DNA of 64,000 nucleotides, taken from contig MU006243.1 of assembly GCA_010093685.1 (NCBI GenBank), positions 318,360-382,359 of the forward strand, read 5' to 3'. The DNA is from Ophiobolus disseminans. Lineage: Eukaryota; Ascomycota; Dothideomycetes; Pleosporales; Phaeosphaeriaceae. Under the pieces are notes generated by a model, which saw only the letters and a list, made by a program, of their open reading frames with translations, had not been told where the DNA came from and did not search any database. Each line of letters starts with the position of its first letter. Within the stretch, counting starts at the first letter, position 1. This document shows positions 51,886 through 62,078 of the stretch, one piece after another. The position numbers and the translations under genes were made by a program.

Positions 51886-52659
51886 ATGGCTCGCCGTCCA
51901 GCCCGCTGCTACCGCTACTGCAAGAACAAGCCCGTACGTCATACTGGAGATAGATGCGGCAGCGAAGGAACGGCAGACTGATTGTTTTCCAGTACCCCAA
52001 GAGCAGGTTCAACCGCGGTGTACCTGACGCCAAGATCCGCATCTTCGATCTCGGCCGCAAGCGCGCCAACGTCGACGATTTCCCTCTCTGCATTCACTTG
52101 GTCTCCAACGAGTACGAGCAGCTGTCCTCCGAGGCTCTCGAGGCCGCCCGTATTTGCGCCAACAAGTACCTCGTCAAGGTCGCCGGAAAGGAAGGTTTCC
52201 ATCTCCGTGTCCGCGTCCACCCCTACCATGTCGTCCGTATCAACAAGATGTTGTCGTGCGCCGGAGCCGATAGGCTTCAAACCGGTATGCGTGGTGCCTT
52301 CGGCAAGCCGAACGGTCTTGTCGCCCGTGTGAACATTGGCCAGATCCTCATGTCCGTCCGGACTAGGGACTCCCACCGCGCCACTGCTCTCGAGGCCCTG
52401 AGGCGTTGCCAGTACAAGGTATGTGATGATACTGATATGCGCACACTTCAAGTCTAACACTCCTCAGTTCCCCGGTCGCCAAAAGATCATCGTCTCCAGG
52501 AACTGGGGCTTCACCCCTCTCCGCCGCGAGGAGTACGTCCAGAAGCGCCAGGAGGGCAAGATCAAGATCGACGGTGCCTACGTCCAGTTCCTCCGCAACA
52601 AGGGCAACCTTGCCACCAACATGCGCCGCTTCCCCGAGGCTTTCTCGCAAGAGGCTTAG
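51886..52659 (+). CDS. RPL10: 60S ribosomal protein L10 (uL16), 3 exons
   Basis: Exons 51886-51933, 51993-52418 and 52468-52659 give 221 aa. Recognised by MARRPARCYRYCKNKP, YPKSRFNRGVPDAKIRIFDL, HPYHVVRINKMLSCAGADRL, QTGMRGAFGKPNGLVARVNI and KIIVSRNWGFTPLRREEY. The protein joins the large subunit last, in the cytoplasm, at the peptidyl-transferase/A-site region, with Sqt1 and Lsg1/Nmd3 as assembly factors in yeast. Introns are short (59 and 49 nt) and keep phase 0. Codon choice is strongly biased to C-ending codons, as expected for a highly expressed gene. Confidence 0.96.
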
Positions 52660-53207
52660 GTTGTGGGTTTGAGATGACGTTTGTGGATGATCATGGGTCA
52701 AATGGGATACCGGTTATGGCGTGATTTGCTTTCTCCCTTCTCAAGTCATGGATGAAGGGTGGAGCATGAATATCTGCGGAATACATCTGTAGACAACGAT
52801 CAAGTTCAGCCGGACAATGACAACGAGATAACAAGCATCTGCTTCTACCCTGTGATGCTTTGAAGTCGTCGCCAGCCAGAACTATGAGATGTTTTTTACG
52901 ATTATGACTTCGATTCGAACTTGCCTGACGTGTAGCACATTCAGTTGCAGCTGTTTTTGACTATGCATCCTGGGGGTATCTGCAGCACTGTCAGATTGCT
53001 CCGGACCATTCTGACATTCCACTAGATTTCCTCTGGATTGATCAGGTTCAGTAAATTGTACCATGTGAAGAACGCTCTCAGTGACGTGATATTCTAATCT
53101 ACGATTGCGTCCTACGCCTAATCTTGGTATAATCCCACCCAGTCCAACCAACCATGAACGCCTTAAAACGAGTCAATGCAATGACAATGCTATATAATTG
53201 CGTATCA
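52660..53207. terminator. Convergent 3' region of RPL10 and ATG9
   Basis: This 548-bp gap lies between convergent gene ends. A 14-base word CGATTATGACTTCG here (52899-52912) also occurs inside RPL30 intron 4 (near 51152). No ORF or RNA gene is supported. Confidence 0.35.
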
Positions 53208-55898
53208 TCAAACGCCCACACCCGCTCCCCTGCCCTCCGCCTGCGCCCGAGAAAACTGCTGCAGCAACTGCAACACGCCACCACGATTAGCCCCAGGCGC
53301 TTCCTCCTCCTCGTCATCATCCTGCGCCAGCCTACTCGTGCGCCACGAATCGCCAATCGTGCTCTCCTCCTCGATGCGCGTGCCCGACGGGCCCGAAACA
53401 TCCGACACGGGCTGCAGCGGCGTTCTGTAGCGGGCATGCGGAGCTTGGCGGGGCGAGCCGCGCAGGATGGACGCCGAGGAGGGCTGGTGATGTGGATCGA
53501 GGAGGACGGAGGAAATCGTGTCGTCTCTGGCGTTGCGGGGGGCACGGCGTTGGGGCTGGCGGGCTGCGGGACCGCGGCTAGTGCCTCTTGCGCCGGGCAT
53601 GTCGAGTGGCTGTGCCGTTTGCGACATTGTGCCAAAGGCATTTGGGAACTGTGGAGGGGGGTGAAAGCTACCTCTTCCCTGTAAACGAGCGTTGTATCCG
53701 CGTCCCGAAGTAGCGTATGTATCGAGAAAACCGTAGTACGAAGCGAGCATCTTGTTGTCTTTGGCCATGAAATAGTCTTCGCGAAGGTCGGCGTCGTCTT
53801 TGCGTGGTCCGCCTCGGTTCGCGGGTGCGTTGTTGACGTTCTGTGTGCCTTTGTTGAAGGGGAACATGGAATATGAGCATGTTACGCCGAGGCCGTCGAC
53901 TACGATGGAGAACTCGCGGAAGAAGTCGACGATGCGTTCGCTGCATTGCGGGAGGCGGAACATGAGCAGAAAAGGCGTAACGACCATGCTCAGGATTTCT
54001 TCGGCGAAGATAAGAATCTTGGGTTGGTATAGCTTCGCGAACTCCGCGCGGACCTCGTCGGTATGTAACCTGTCATGCCATGAATCCGGCTCGTAACGGG
54101 TGTGGTATATGACATGATTGAGGTAGTACGACGGATCAGTGACCTGGTCTTCTTGTGGGCTACTTCCACGAGCGGTGCGGTAGATCGCAGTCAGAATACC
54201 AATCCAGAAAATTACGGTCTTTCCAGGCGTGATTTCGAAGGTGAGAAATTGCTCCGAGTCGAGAAGCGTGAACACGACGAGAACAGAGGCGAACGCTCCT
54301 GCTATGAATGCGACAAATGATGACACTTGTTCCGTCTTGTCCTTGGGAAACTGTGCGAGATATAGATTAGCGTATGGATATGCCATGTTCCGTCGGCGCG
54401 CAAATAGGTGCGGCAGTTCGTTGAACTCGCGAAACTTCCATTGGGCAAAGGTTGTGAAGTCGCGGTTGCTCAGCTGGCCCGGGTCCTTGTGGTATTCTGT
54501 AAAGTACTTGAACAAGTATGATGCCAGTACAAAGACCACAGCAAATGGTGCGCAAATGATGCTGATGATGCCCGTGTAGAAGAGACGCCCTTTCAACTTG
54601 TTCACCAGCTCCCGCCTATTCTTATCCTTCAGGAAGTCTTGGTTGAACTGGCCGTTCGGTCCGCTAAAGACGAAGCCCATCACGGCCAGATTGACATGCC
54701 AGCTCGTTGTCTCGGAGAAGATGTAGCGGTTGCCCAGGAACGGTATCGGAACTGTAACATCTAGGACCTCCTTGTTGAAAAGGGCAATAAGGTAATTGTC
54801 CCGTCGCATCAAACGGCTGGCGATGTCAACAGCGTCAAGTCGTTGCCGACTCTTCGAGTCTAGGATTTTGCGTACTTCGGGCGACAGGTTTGAGGCGGTG
54901 GTTAGATTTTGATCCCGCAGAGCCATGATGCGACTCACGACCTGCTGCCACTGAATGGTCTGGATGTCTCGATCAGGAATGTCAAGGAGGTGATGATAGA
55001 AGTCGTGCAACGCTCGGAGTCGTGGCAGATCCATAATCAAAGAATAGAAGGAATACAGCCAGTAGATGATGAACAACCATAGTGTGAAGATCCAGAATCC
55101 GTGTATCCTCTTTGCACACTTGGGCACGACCACCTGGCTCATCTTGTTGCTCTTAGATATCTTGGAGTAGTCAATGCACCACCCTAGGAATGCCACGAAC
55201 CCGACTACAAACGCTGACTGTAACAGAGCCAGCACCCTGCGTAGGAGTATGGACCAGATGCCGCAGCCAATGTAGTATTCATACACGGCGCGCATATATG
55301 TATCGAGGTCTGTCTGATTCACCCACAGCCACAAGGCCTTCTCCTTGGGATCGGCTGTGAACTGGCCGCCCCTCCAGGTTCGGGCAGGGGTTTCTCTCCT
55401 GTCGTCGGCATGCAGCCGTTGTTGCTGTCTTGTTGTCTCCCATTGCGCTCGCGTCTGTCTTGTGGACGGACCGGGTACGGGAGGGGGCAGGCCGTCGTGG
55501 CGCGGGTTCGGGTTCGGGGATGGATCAAGCCCACCTTCTAATAGCAGGGACTGTGGCACATCGTCGTCATCGTCTAGGGGTACTGCTCGCGCCGCTGCAG
55601 GCTGTCTCCAGGCTGGTGCCCGAGCTGTCGTGTGGCTGCCAGGCGGCGCACTTCGTCTCGCGTCTGGTGAGACGGCACGGCTTTCGGTCGTCATATGGCT
55701 CGACGAGGCTTCAGCCAACAAGTCGTTCAGGTCTTGCGCCTCGAAGCGAGCGCCAAAGTTCTCCTCGTCGATATCCATGTCCATCCTGTCGTCGGTGGAG
55801 GAAGACGCACGGCGGCTTGCGCGGTTGAGAGGTTCTCGCTCGTAAGGCTCGTCCGTCGCTGAAGGCAGGAGCCTAGAGAGGAGATTTGACGCCATCAT
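53208..55898 (-). CDS. ATG9: Autophagy-related lipid scramblase ATG9
   Basis: A single 896-aa exon. ATG9 is the only multi-spanning membrane protein of the core autophagy set; its vesicles seed the phagophore, and it scrambles lipids. The N-terminal 200 residues are disordered (DRMDMDIDEENFGARFEAQD). The conserved core starts at KEKALWLWVNQTDLDTYMRA and continues through HDFYHHLLDIPDRDIQTIQW, DNYLIALFNKEVLDVTVPIP, RRELVNKLKGRLFYTGIISI, FREFNELPHLFARRRNMAYP and ILSMVVTPFLLMFRLPQCSE. The tail is Gln/Arg/Pro-rich. No introns are needed. The start at 55898 (MMASNLLSRLLPSA) matches fungal ATG9 N-termini. It lies head to head with COG6, 278 bp apart. Confidence 0.95.
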   Translation of the reverse strand: MMASNLLSRLLPSATDEPYEREPLNRASRRASSSTDDRMDMDIDEENFGARFEAQDLNDLLAEASSSHMTTESRAVSPDARRSAPPGSHTTARAPAWRQPAAARAVPLDDDDDVPQSLLLEGGLDPSPNPNPRHDGLPPPVPGPSTRQTRAQWETTRQQQRLHADDRRETPARTWRGGQFTADPKEKALWLWVNQTDLDTYMRAVYEYYIGCGIWSILLRRVLALLQSAFVVGFVAFLGWCIDYSKISKSNKMSQVVVPKCAKRIHGFWIFTLWLFIIYWLYSFYSLIMDLPRLRALHDFYHHLLDIPDRDIQTIQWQQVVSRIMALRDQNLTTASNLSPEVRKILDSKSRQRLDAVDIASRLMRRDNYLIALFNKEVLDVTVPIPFLGNRYIFSETTSWHVNLAVMGFVFSGPNGQFNQDFLKDKNRRELVNKLKGRLFYTGIISIICAPFAVVFVLASYLFKYFTEYHKDPGQLSNRDFTTFAQWKFREFNELPHLFARRRNMAYPYANLYLAQFPKDKTEQVSSFVAFIAGAFASVLVVFTLLDSEQFLTFEITPGKTVIFWIGILTAIYRTARGSSPQEDQVTDPSYYLNHVIYHTRYEPDSWHDRLHTDEVRAEFAKLYQPKILIFAEEILSMVVTPFLLMFRLPQCSERIVDFFREFSIVVDGLGVTCSYSMFPFNKGTQNVNNAPANRGGPRKDDADLREDYFMAKDNKMLASYYGFLDTYATSGRGYNARLQGRGSFHPPPQFPNAFGTMSQTAQPLDMPGARGTSRGPAARQPQRRAPRNARDDTISSVLLDPHHQPSSASILRGSPRQAPHARYRTPLQPVSDVSGPSGTRIEEESTIGDSWRTSRLAQDDDEEEEAPGANRGGVLQLLQQFSRAQAEGRGAGVGV

Positions 55899-56176
55899 GG
55901 TGTTGATGCTGGTAGACGCTCAGGCAACGGCGGGGCGCGTGGCTGTAGCGTGGGCCTGTCGGCGCGTTTGGGGTGGTGATGGTCAGAGGGCGGAGGCGTG
56001 ATCTCCAGATGGTGAAGGTCCCCATGAATATACTCAGCTCTACGTCGTTTCCATGTTCCAGTCAGAGCTGTGGGAAGGGACAAGGTCCATGCACGTCCCA
56101 CGAGACTCACGGCATGATGAATGAATGCAGGTGACGCGCCAGCTCTATCGATAAGCCTCGGCTGCACTTTCCCAGA
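55899..56176. promoter_or_regulatory. Compact divergent promoter, ATG9 and COG6
   Basis: Only 278 bp lie between the two start codons, so the promoters must share this space. Few landmark elements are visible; the region is GC-rich near ATG9. Confidence 0.45.
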
Positions 56177-58355
56177 ATGTCGCCACACGCTGCACACCGG
56201 CCCAAGTCACGACACCCACACGACATGTCAGTGAGCAGCGTCCAAGAGCGCGGGACTTCCGCACTACAGGATGCCTCGATACCGAGTACGCCGCCGCTGG
56301 GCTCAGCTTCACGTGGCGCCAATGCCCTGTCGAGCCGCATAACCAGCGTGCTGTCTGCTTCATACGCGGACCTAGAAATTCGCGATGCACTGGAGACCCT
56401 GGATGCTCGCGGCGTGCGCAACACGGCCGAGACCAGACGGCAAATCCGTCTGGACGTCCAGAAGGAGGTAATACAATGCAACGGCGAGATCGTCAAGGAC
56501 TTTGGCCAGGTTGCCGAGGTACGTGTGCTGATGTCTAGATACACGTCAAGGTACTGAGGTGCAACAGCAACTGAGGCGCATTGGCACCGCCATCAGTAGC
56601 CTAAACAACTACTGCGCTGATATGCGAAGCCACATCGCGGCCGCCAACCGGGAAACTAGTCCTGTCCTAGAAGAGGCGACAAGCCTTATGAACCAGCGGA
56701 AGCACGTCGAAACTAAGCAGCAGATTCTGCACGCCTTCAACTCTCACTTCCTTGTCTTAGATCAAGAGGCCACCGTCTTGACTTCGACCGTGGAGCCTGT
56801 CAATGAGGAGTTCTTCCAGGTCCTTACGCGTGTAAAGAAGATCCATCATGACTGCCAGGTACTGTTGGGAACCGAAGACCAGCGACTCGGTCTGGAAGTG
56901 TTGGAACAGAGCTCAAAACAACTGAATGCTGCCTTCCAAAAGCTGTACCGCTGGATACAGCGCGAGTTCAGGACCCTAGATTTGGAGAACCCTCAAATCA
57001 GTGCGTCTGTGAGACGCTCTTTGCGCGTGCTCGCCGAACGACCGACTCTGTTCCAGAGCTGTCTGGACTCGTTTGCTGAAGCAAGAGAGTCCATATTGTC
57101 CGACTCTTTCCACGCTGCTCTGACTGGGTTGGCATCAGAGGAACACATCGTCACCAAGCCAATCGAGTTTTACGCCCACGATCCTCTGCGCTATATTGGA
57201 GATATGCTGGCCTGGGTGCACTCGACCACGGTTTCGGAGCGGGAGGCATTAGAAAACCTCTTCATTTCAGATGGCGACGAAATCAAGCGTTCTATCCAGG
57301 AAGGCCTGGAAAGCGAGCCGTGGTTGAGAGATGAGGGCGCGGAAATGTTCGACGGAAGGAAGGCGCTCAATCAGCTCGTCAGCCGCGACTTGACCAGTGT
57401 AGCAAGACTTTTGCGACAACGTACGGAGCAGGTCATCCAGAGTCACGAGGACGCAACTCTGGCTTATAAGATCGCAAACCTGATAGGTTTCTACAAAGGC
57501 ACGTTTGCCAAACTACTTGGTTCAGATTCCGAGGTTCTGGATGTCTTTGATACGCTGGAAGCTTCTGCCATGCGACAATTCCGTGCAAACATGCGCGATC
57601 ACGTCGCTGCTGTGCAGAGTGAGCTCGCTGTAGCACCTCCAGACCTGTCGCTTCCAGACTTTTTAGATGAGGCCCTACAAACACTTAAGATACTTGCGAA
57701 GAGCTATGATACATCAGCCGCAGGCACAGACGACCAAGAACAAGGCTTCCAGGCCGTACTCGCTGAAGCTTTAGATCCTTTCCTAAGCGGTTGCGTCAAT
57801 CTGCAGAAAGGCATGCAGCAGCCAGATAGTGCAATCTTTGCCATTAATTGCTTGTTTGCGGCGAAGGAAGCGCTATCAGCATACAGTTTCGCAAGCGACC
57901 GCGCCGAGGAAATGGACGAGACAATCACAGAACAAGTCGCTCAGCTAGTCGACTACCAACACCAATACCTCCTGCACGAGTCCGGCCTCATCACGCTCCT
58001 CGAAGCCCTCTCCCATATCACCGACTCCGAAGAAAGTCTCAAATCCATTCCTGAACTCGATGCCTTTAAGCCCGACGCTCTCGTAGCCGCGAGCCAGCAA
58101 CTCGACGAGTTCTTACCTTCCGCGCTCATCGACGCCGCGGAGAACCTTAAGAAGCTGAGGAATAGGAAGATGATTCAGGATATCACTGAAGAGGCGGCAG
58201 GCAGTTTCTGCGAGGACTTTGAGCTCGTGGAGAGTAAGATGGCTGCGGCAGATGACTTGACATATGATGAGGACGAGGAGGACGAGGAGCAGGAGCCGGG
58301 GCTGAAAGATTTGTTCCCGCGCACGAGTGGGGAGATTAGGGTGTTGTTGAGCTAG
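56177..58355 (+). CDS. COG6: Conserved oligomeric Golgi complex subunit 6, 2 exons
   Basis: Exons 56177-56518 and 56568-58355, with a 49-nt intron, give 709 aa, usual for the family. COG6 is a lobe-B subunit of the COG tether that guides retrograde vesicles within the Golgi. Conserved stretches include LSSRITSVLSASYADLEIRD, VQKEVIQCNGEIVKDFGQVA, RRIGTAISSLNNYCADMRSH, ILHAFNSHFLVLDQEATVLT and DPLRYIGDMLAWVHSTTVSE. The fold is helical with an N-terminal coiled coil. The C-terminus ends in an acidic run (DEDEEDEEQEPGLKDLFP). A second Met at residue 17 is an alternative start. Confidence 0.93.
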
Positions 58356-58515
58356 GTGAATGAAATGGATTTATACATCTTCTAGTCCAAAAATATACCC
58401 GTGATTTGAGAGTAATAGCTCTTGCTTCCCTTGCAGAGCCTGTCTGACATGTTCCTAGAAGCCCCTAGATATATCCCAAAGGCCGTTACTCGTGATTCAT
58501 CGATGGTCTCCTCGG

Positions 58516-59165
58516 TCACTGTGGCTTTTTCTTCTCCCACTCTTCGGGCGTATGGCACTTGGGCGTCCAGGCATGTATTGCAGCGATTTCGCTCTTGAGT
58601 GTTGCGTTGACTAGTCGGTGTCGGGCTAGTGTGGTCTTCTTGCTGAACTGTGGCGATACGATGATGGCTTCGTACATTTGGCCGCATCCACCTGTGAGGG
58701 TGTTAGCTGGAGGGTTGTGATTGAAAGTCCTTTATACGTGACGACGTGTTATGTCAGGAGGTACTGAGTCTGTTTTTTTTGATATCTTCTTCGGGACATC
58801 AAACTCATGTTTCTCTCTTTTGACAATTCTAAAAGTCAAGCCGGAGATGCACATCCTCACGATAGCGGGGTGATCGCGAAGTGACTCAATGAAAATCTCG
58901 AAGATTGAATGGAAGCGAATCGACAAAAGTGCAAACTCGAACGAGTCAAGATCAGATAGATACACATACCGCTCAAGTCCGCAATCTCGACATACTCTGC
59001 GCCCAATCCCTCCCTCAACTTCTGCTCAATTCCTTCCGGCGTAACACCCGAGCTAGCCTGTGCATTAGCGGCCTCTTGATCCGTTCTCGCACTCATCGCA
59101 GCAGAGGATTCAGGGTCGACTGTCATTTTGTCCAGAGTTTTGTAAAGTGTGTGTCTGGGGTCCAT
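58516..59165 (-). CDS. BolA-family protein, Fra2/BOL2-like, 2 exons
   Basis: Exons 59165-58970 and 58691-58516 (on -), joined across a 278-nt intron, give 123 aa. The BolA domain runs from TPEGIEQKLREGLGAEYVEI through ADLSGGCGQMYEAIIVSPQF to TTLARHRLVNATLKSEIAAI and HAWTPKCHTPEEW. The invariant His in RHRLVN and the Cys in GGCGQMYE, a likely Fe-S ligand, are present. Such proteins pair with monothiol glutaredoxins to pass iron status or Fe-S clusters; Fra2 in yeast works with Grx3/4 to control iron genes. The N-terminal 35 residues are variable; Met14 (MTVDPESS) is an alternative start. The intron is long for this genome, but a family-length product needs no further exon. Confidence 0.88.
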
Positions 59166-59426
59166 CGAATTCGGGGCCGCGCAGTGATGAGATGTTTCAG
59201 GCGGGATCTGATCTGATAAGATTCGGCTGTCCCGCCGAATGGGGAAGTGAGGGCCGGAGCTCGGGGTTTTGTTCGTGGATCGCGGCGATGACGTGCGTTG
59301 TGGGGGAGCGGATGCAGGGCTTGGGTAGCGCGTAAACAGCTGTGCGGGAGATTGATCCAGGTGTTGTGGGATCGCGAAAGGAGCTGCATGTTCCTACCGA
59401 CTGCGAGAAGATCAATTGCGCATGCG

Positions 59427-60652
59427 ATGAGTGCGAATATGGCGACTTCTGCGCCGTTCACGAAGGCGGTGGTGAGTGCTATGAAAAAGCTGTAAGTTGT
59501 CTTGACGGAAACATTTCATGTTTGTCTCCATGCGACTCAATTGCGCCTTAGAATGTGACCTGATCATACATCATACTAATAGCAAACAGCTACCCGCAAG
59601 CGCTCGCAGACAACTCGTGGGACAACACTGGCCTACTGCTTGAAGCGCCCTTCGTTGCATCGCGTCGCCAGTCCAATACTGCCCTCCTCACCATCGATCT
59701 CACAAAAGCGGTGGCCGACGAAGCCATTGCAATCAACTCCTCCATCATCATCGCATACCACCCCATCATATTCCGTGGCTTGAAGTCGCTCACGCTCGCC
59801 AACACACAGCAGCAGACTCTACTGCGTCTGGCTAGTCATGGAATCAGCGTGTATAGCCCACATACAGCTGTCGATGCTGCACCCGGCGGACTTGGAGACT
59901 GGCTCGCAGACATCGTAACTGGGACAAAGACAAACCAGGAGGGGGACGATCCAGGGAGTCAGTCAAGCCAGCAGAGCGGCGTGGTGGACGACGACGATCC
60001 GTTCATTGAGAAGAAGCGCCCGACCTACACGCTGAACCACCATCCCAGCCAGACCTTGCTCCGCCTCGCAAAGCAGCCGTCAACCTCGGCAACAACCACA
60101 ACCGTCCCACACACCCGTCGGCCGGTTGTACCACAGTCACCAGAACTTGCGTCGCACCCTGGAGCCGGCATGGGTCGCATAGTGCACTTCCAACAGCCGC
60201 AACCTCTCCCCACGCTCCTCGACCGCATAGGCAAGGGTCTGAACAACCCGAAAGGCTTCCCCATTGCCATACCCCAGAATGCAACCATATCAGACATAAA
60301 TATCCAAAGTGTAGGCATCTGCGCAGGGTCAGGCGCATCGCTCCTGAGCAACCTAGACGTAGATCTGCTGTTCACCGGTGAAATGAGCCACCACGAAGCC
60401 CTCGCAGCCATCGAGAAGGGCCAGGTAGTGATCAATCTATTCCACAGCAACTCCGAGCGCGGCTTCCTCGCAGAAGTGCTACTCGGGCAACTCGAGGAGG
60501 CTATTGAGACGGAGTGGAATAAGGTCAGGGACGAGGAGCAGGGCAACGAGAAGTTTAAAGAAGCTTTGGCGGACGAGGAGTTTGAAATAGCGGTCAGCGA
60601 GGTCGATAGAGATCCGTATGGGATTGTGGTGCTGAAGCCAGAGAAGGAGTGA
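59427..60652 (+). CDS. NIF3: NIF3/DUF34 family metal-binding protein, 2 exons
   Basis: Exons 59427-59491 and 59590-60652, joined by a 98-nt intron, give 375 aa. Motifs of the NIF3 fold are intact: LADNSWDNTGLLLEAPFVAS, IIAYHPIIFRGLKSLT (metal His), YSPHTAVDAAPGGLGDWLAD (His and Asp), LFTGEMSHHEALAAIE and NLFHSNSERGFL (final His/Glu pair). Two metal ions bind in a hexameric toroid in bacterial members. The biochemical role is not settled; a GTP cyclohydrolase-like and a regulator role have been proposed. A low-complexity insert (residues about 150-220, rich in Ser/Gln/Thr) splits the halves. Start codon choice among Met1, Met6 and an upstream in-frame ATG at 59298 is uncertain. It diverges from the BolA gene with 261 bp between starts. 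Confidence 0.9.
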
Positions 60653-61420
60653 GCTTGTAGAGTATTGGTGTTGTGTGAGGACGTATGCTGTCGAGTCCTG
60701 CTATGAAGACGGAAAAGCAGTCTATATCTCATCTTACTCGATGCTTAAACACAAGCCTGTATAGACTCATAGTCCGTTTACACGGGGATTGCATTGCTCA
60801 TACTGCAGACTGTAGTAAGCTTCATCGCCATTGGAAATCAAAGAGAGATCGATGCGTATGCTTAACCTTTTTCTAATCCATGTCCTGCTCGTTTAGTATT
60901 ACAGTTTCTTCCTTCTCAAAAGAACTCTTTTTCAGACCTATAGCTATACCTGCCTACTCATCTTCATCGTTAACAGCAAGTTATAAGTTGGCATTAGTGA
61001 GTCTCGTCTGTGGCAACACAAGACCTCACGCTACAAGCCAAAACGACACAAGAACGCCAGACAAACAATCAGCCAACAAGCATAATACAAAACCCCCCCT
61101 CAACATCAAGAACTGCATGCACTCCCTTTCGTACGTACCCCCACCCACAGCGTTCCCCAAGAACCCATTTTCCAGCACCGCAGCCACAAAAAAAAGTTCG
61201 GGCCTCATCTTCCCGACGTCGGCCAACCCCGCTCAAGCCCCATGCACCCACCAACACTCCTATCCTAGCATCTTAAAAGCCTACCATACATCGTGCTTGC
61301 TCTAAGCAACGCGACAGCTTTCCAAATACTTTTCAGCGGCCATTATATACGCCCCAAAATCGCATTCGCCCATTGAAAACAACCGAGGCGCAAGTATGCA
61401 CCTTCGACTCGATCTCAAAA
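60653..61420. other. Intergenic region upstream of the tRNA
   Basis: This 768-bp stretch holds the NIF3 3' end. It becomes C/A-rich from about 61020 to 61260, with open frames there on both strands (88-141 codons) but no recognisable protein. I see no other structured RNA. Confidence 0.4.
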
Positions 61421-61507
61421 TCCTCCGTGGCGCAATTGGCTAGCGCGTCTGACTGTTATGTTCACGTGGCAATCAGGAGGTTGAAAGTTCGAGCCTTTCC
61501 GGGGGAG
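61421..61507 (+). tRNA. tRNA-Asn (anticodon GTT) with a 13-nt intron
   Basis: The acceptor arm TCCTCCG pairs with CGGGGGA (61500-61506) with one G-T wobble; discriminator G at 61507. The D arm is GCGC-AATTGGCTA-GCGC. The anticodon arm is TCTGA-CTGTTA(A)-TCAGG with GTT at 61455-61457. The T arm is GAAAG-TTCGAGC-CTTTC. An intron of 13 nt (TGTTCACGTGGCA, 61459-61471) follows position 37, the standard place. A T-run after the gene (61514-61518) fits a Pol III terminator. Spliced length is 74 nt before CCA addition. Confidence 0.93.
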
Positions 61508-62078
61508 TTTCGATTTTTGTTTTTGGGGGGCGGTTTGATAGTACAATGGTAGCAGTGCAATGTTTTTGCGGGATGTATTTCTTTTGGGGGGGATGTGGAC
61601 ATACTAAGGCTAAGGTTTGAAGTATTGATGGGTATTTAAACTGCTTATTGTTGCGGACTTGGTTAGTTGAAGCAAGTTTGTAGCTTATTTACACCAACAG
61701 GCGTAGGAAGTCACTTCGATCTGCGAAACAGGATAGGATAAGTTAGCATGGCTATATCTAACGTAGGTTGAGGTTGTTAGCAAAGAGTTGTAGTGGTGCT
61801 GTAGATATCTAGAAGGCGCGGATGCGGTGTGAAATAATAGAAATTTGGTATGAGACAGAGTGCTTGACGGGAGGGTTGTTATAGGGGTATTTACGGTAAG
61901 TCAACGTAAGTGTGAGCTATATTCCACGCACATGATGCGGTATCATTCACGAGCCCGCATATTCCTGCTTGCCTCTCTGTATACACTAATAGTACCCTAT
62001 TCAAACACACACCTCAAATTACCCTCAACCAACCAACCACACCCGCTTATCCACCTCTCCCACAACTCCTCCACTTAT
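61508..62078. other. Intergenic region after the tRNA
   Basis: This 571-bp region contains a Pol III T-run at 61514-61518 and a G-run near 61590. It becomes AT-rich before the 3' end of the phosphoketolase gene on the other strand. The large + frame at 61860-62897 is an antisense shadow of that gene. Nothing else is supported. Confidence 0.4.
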
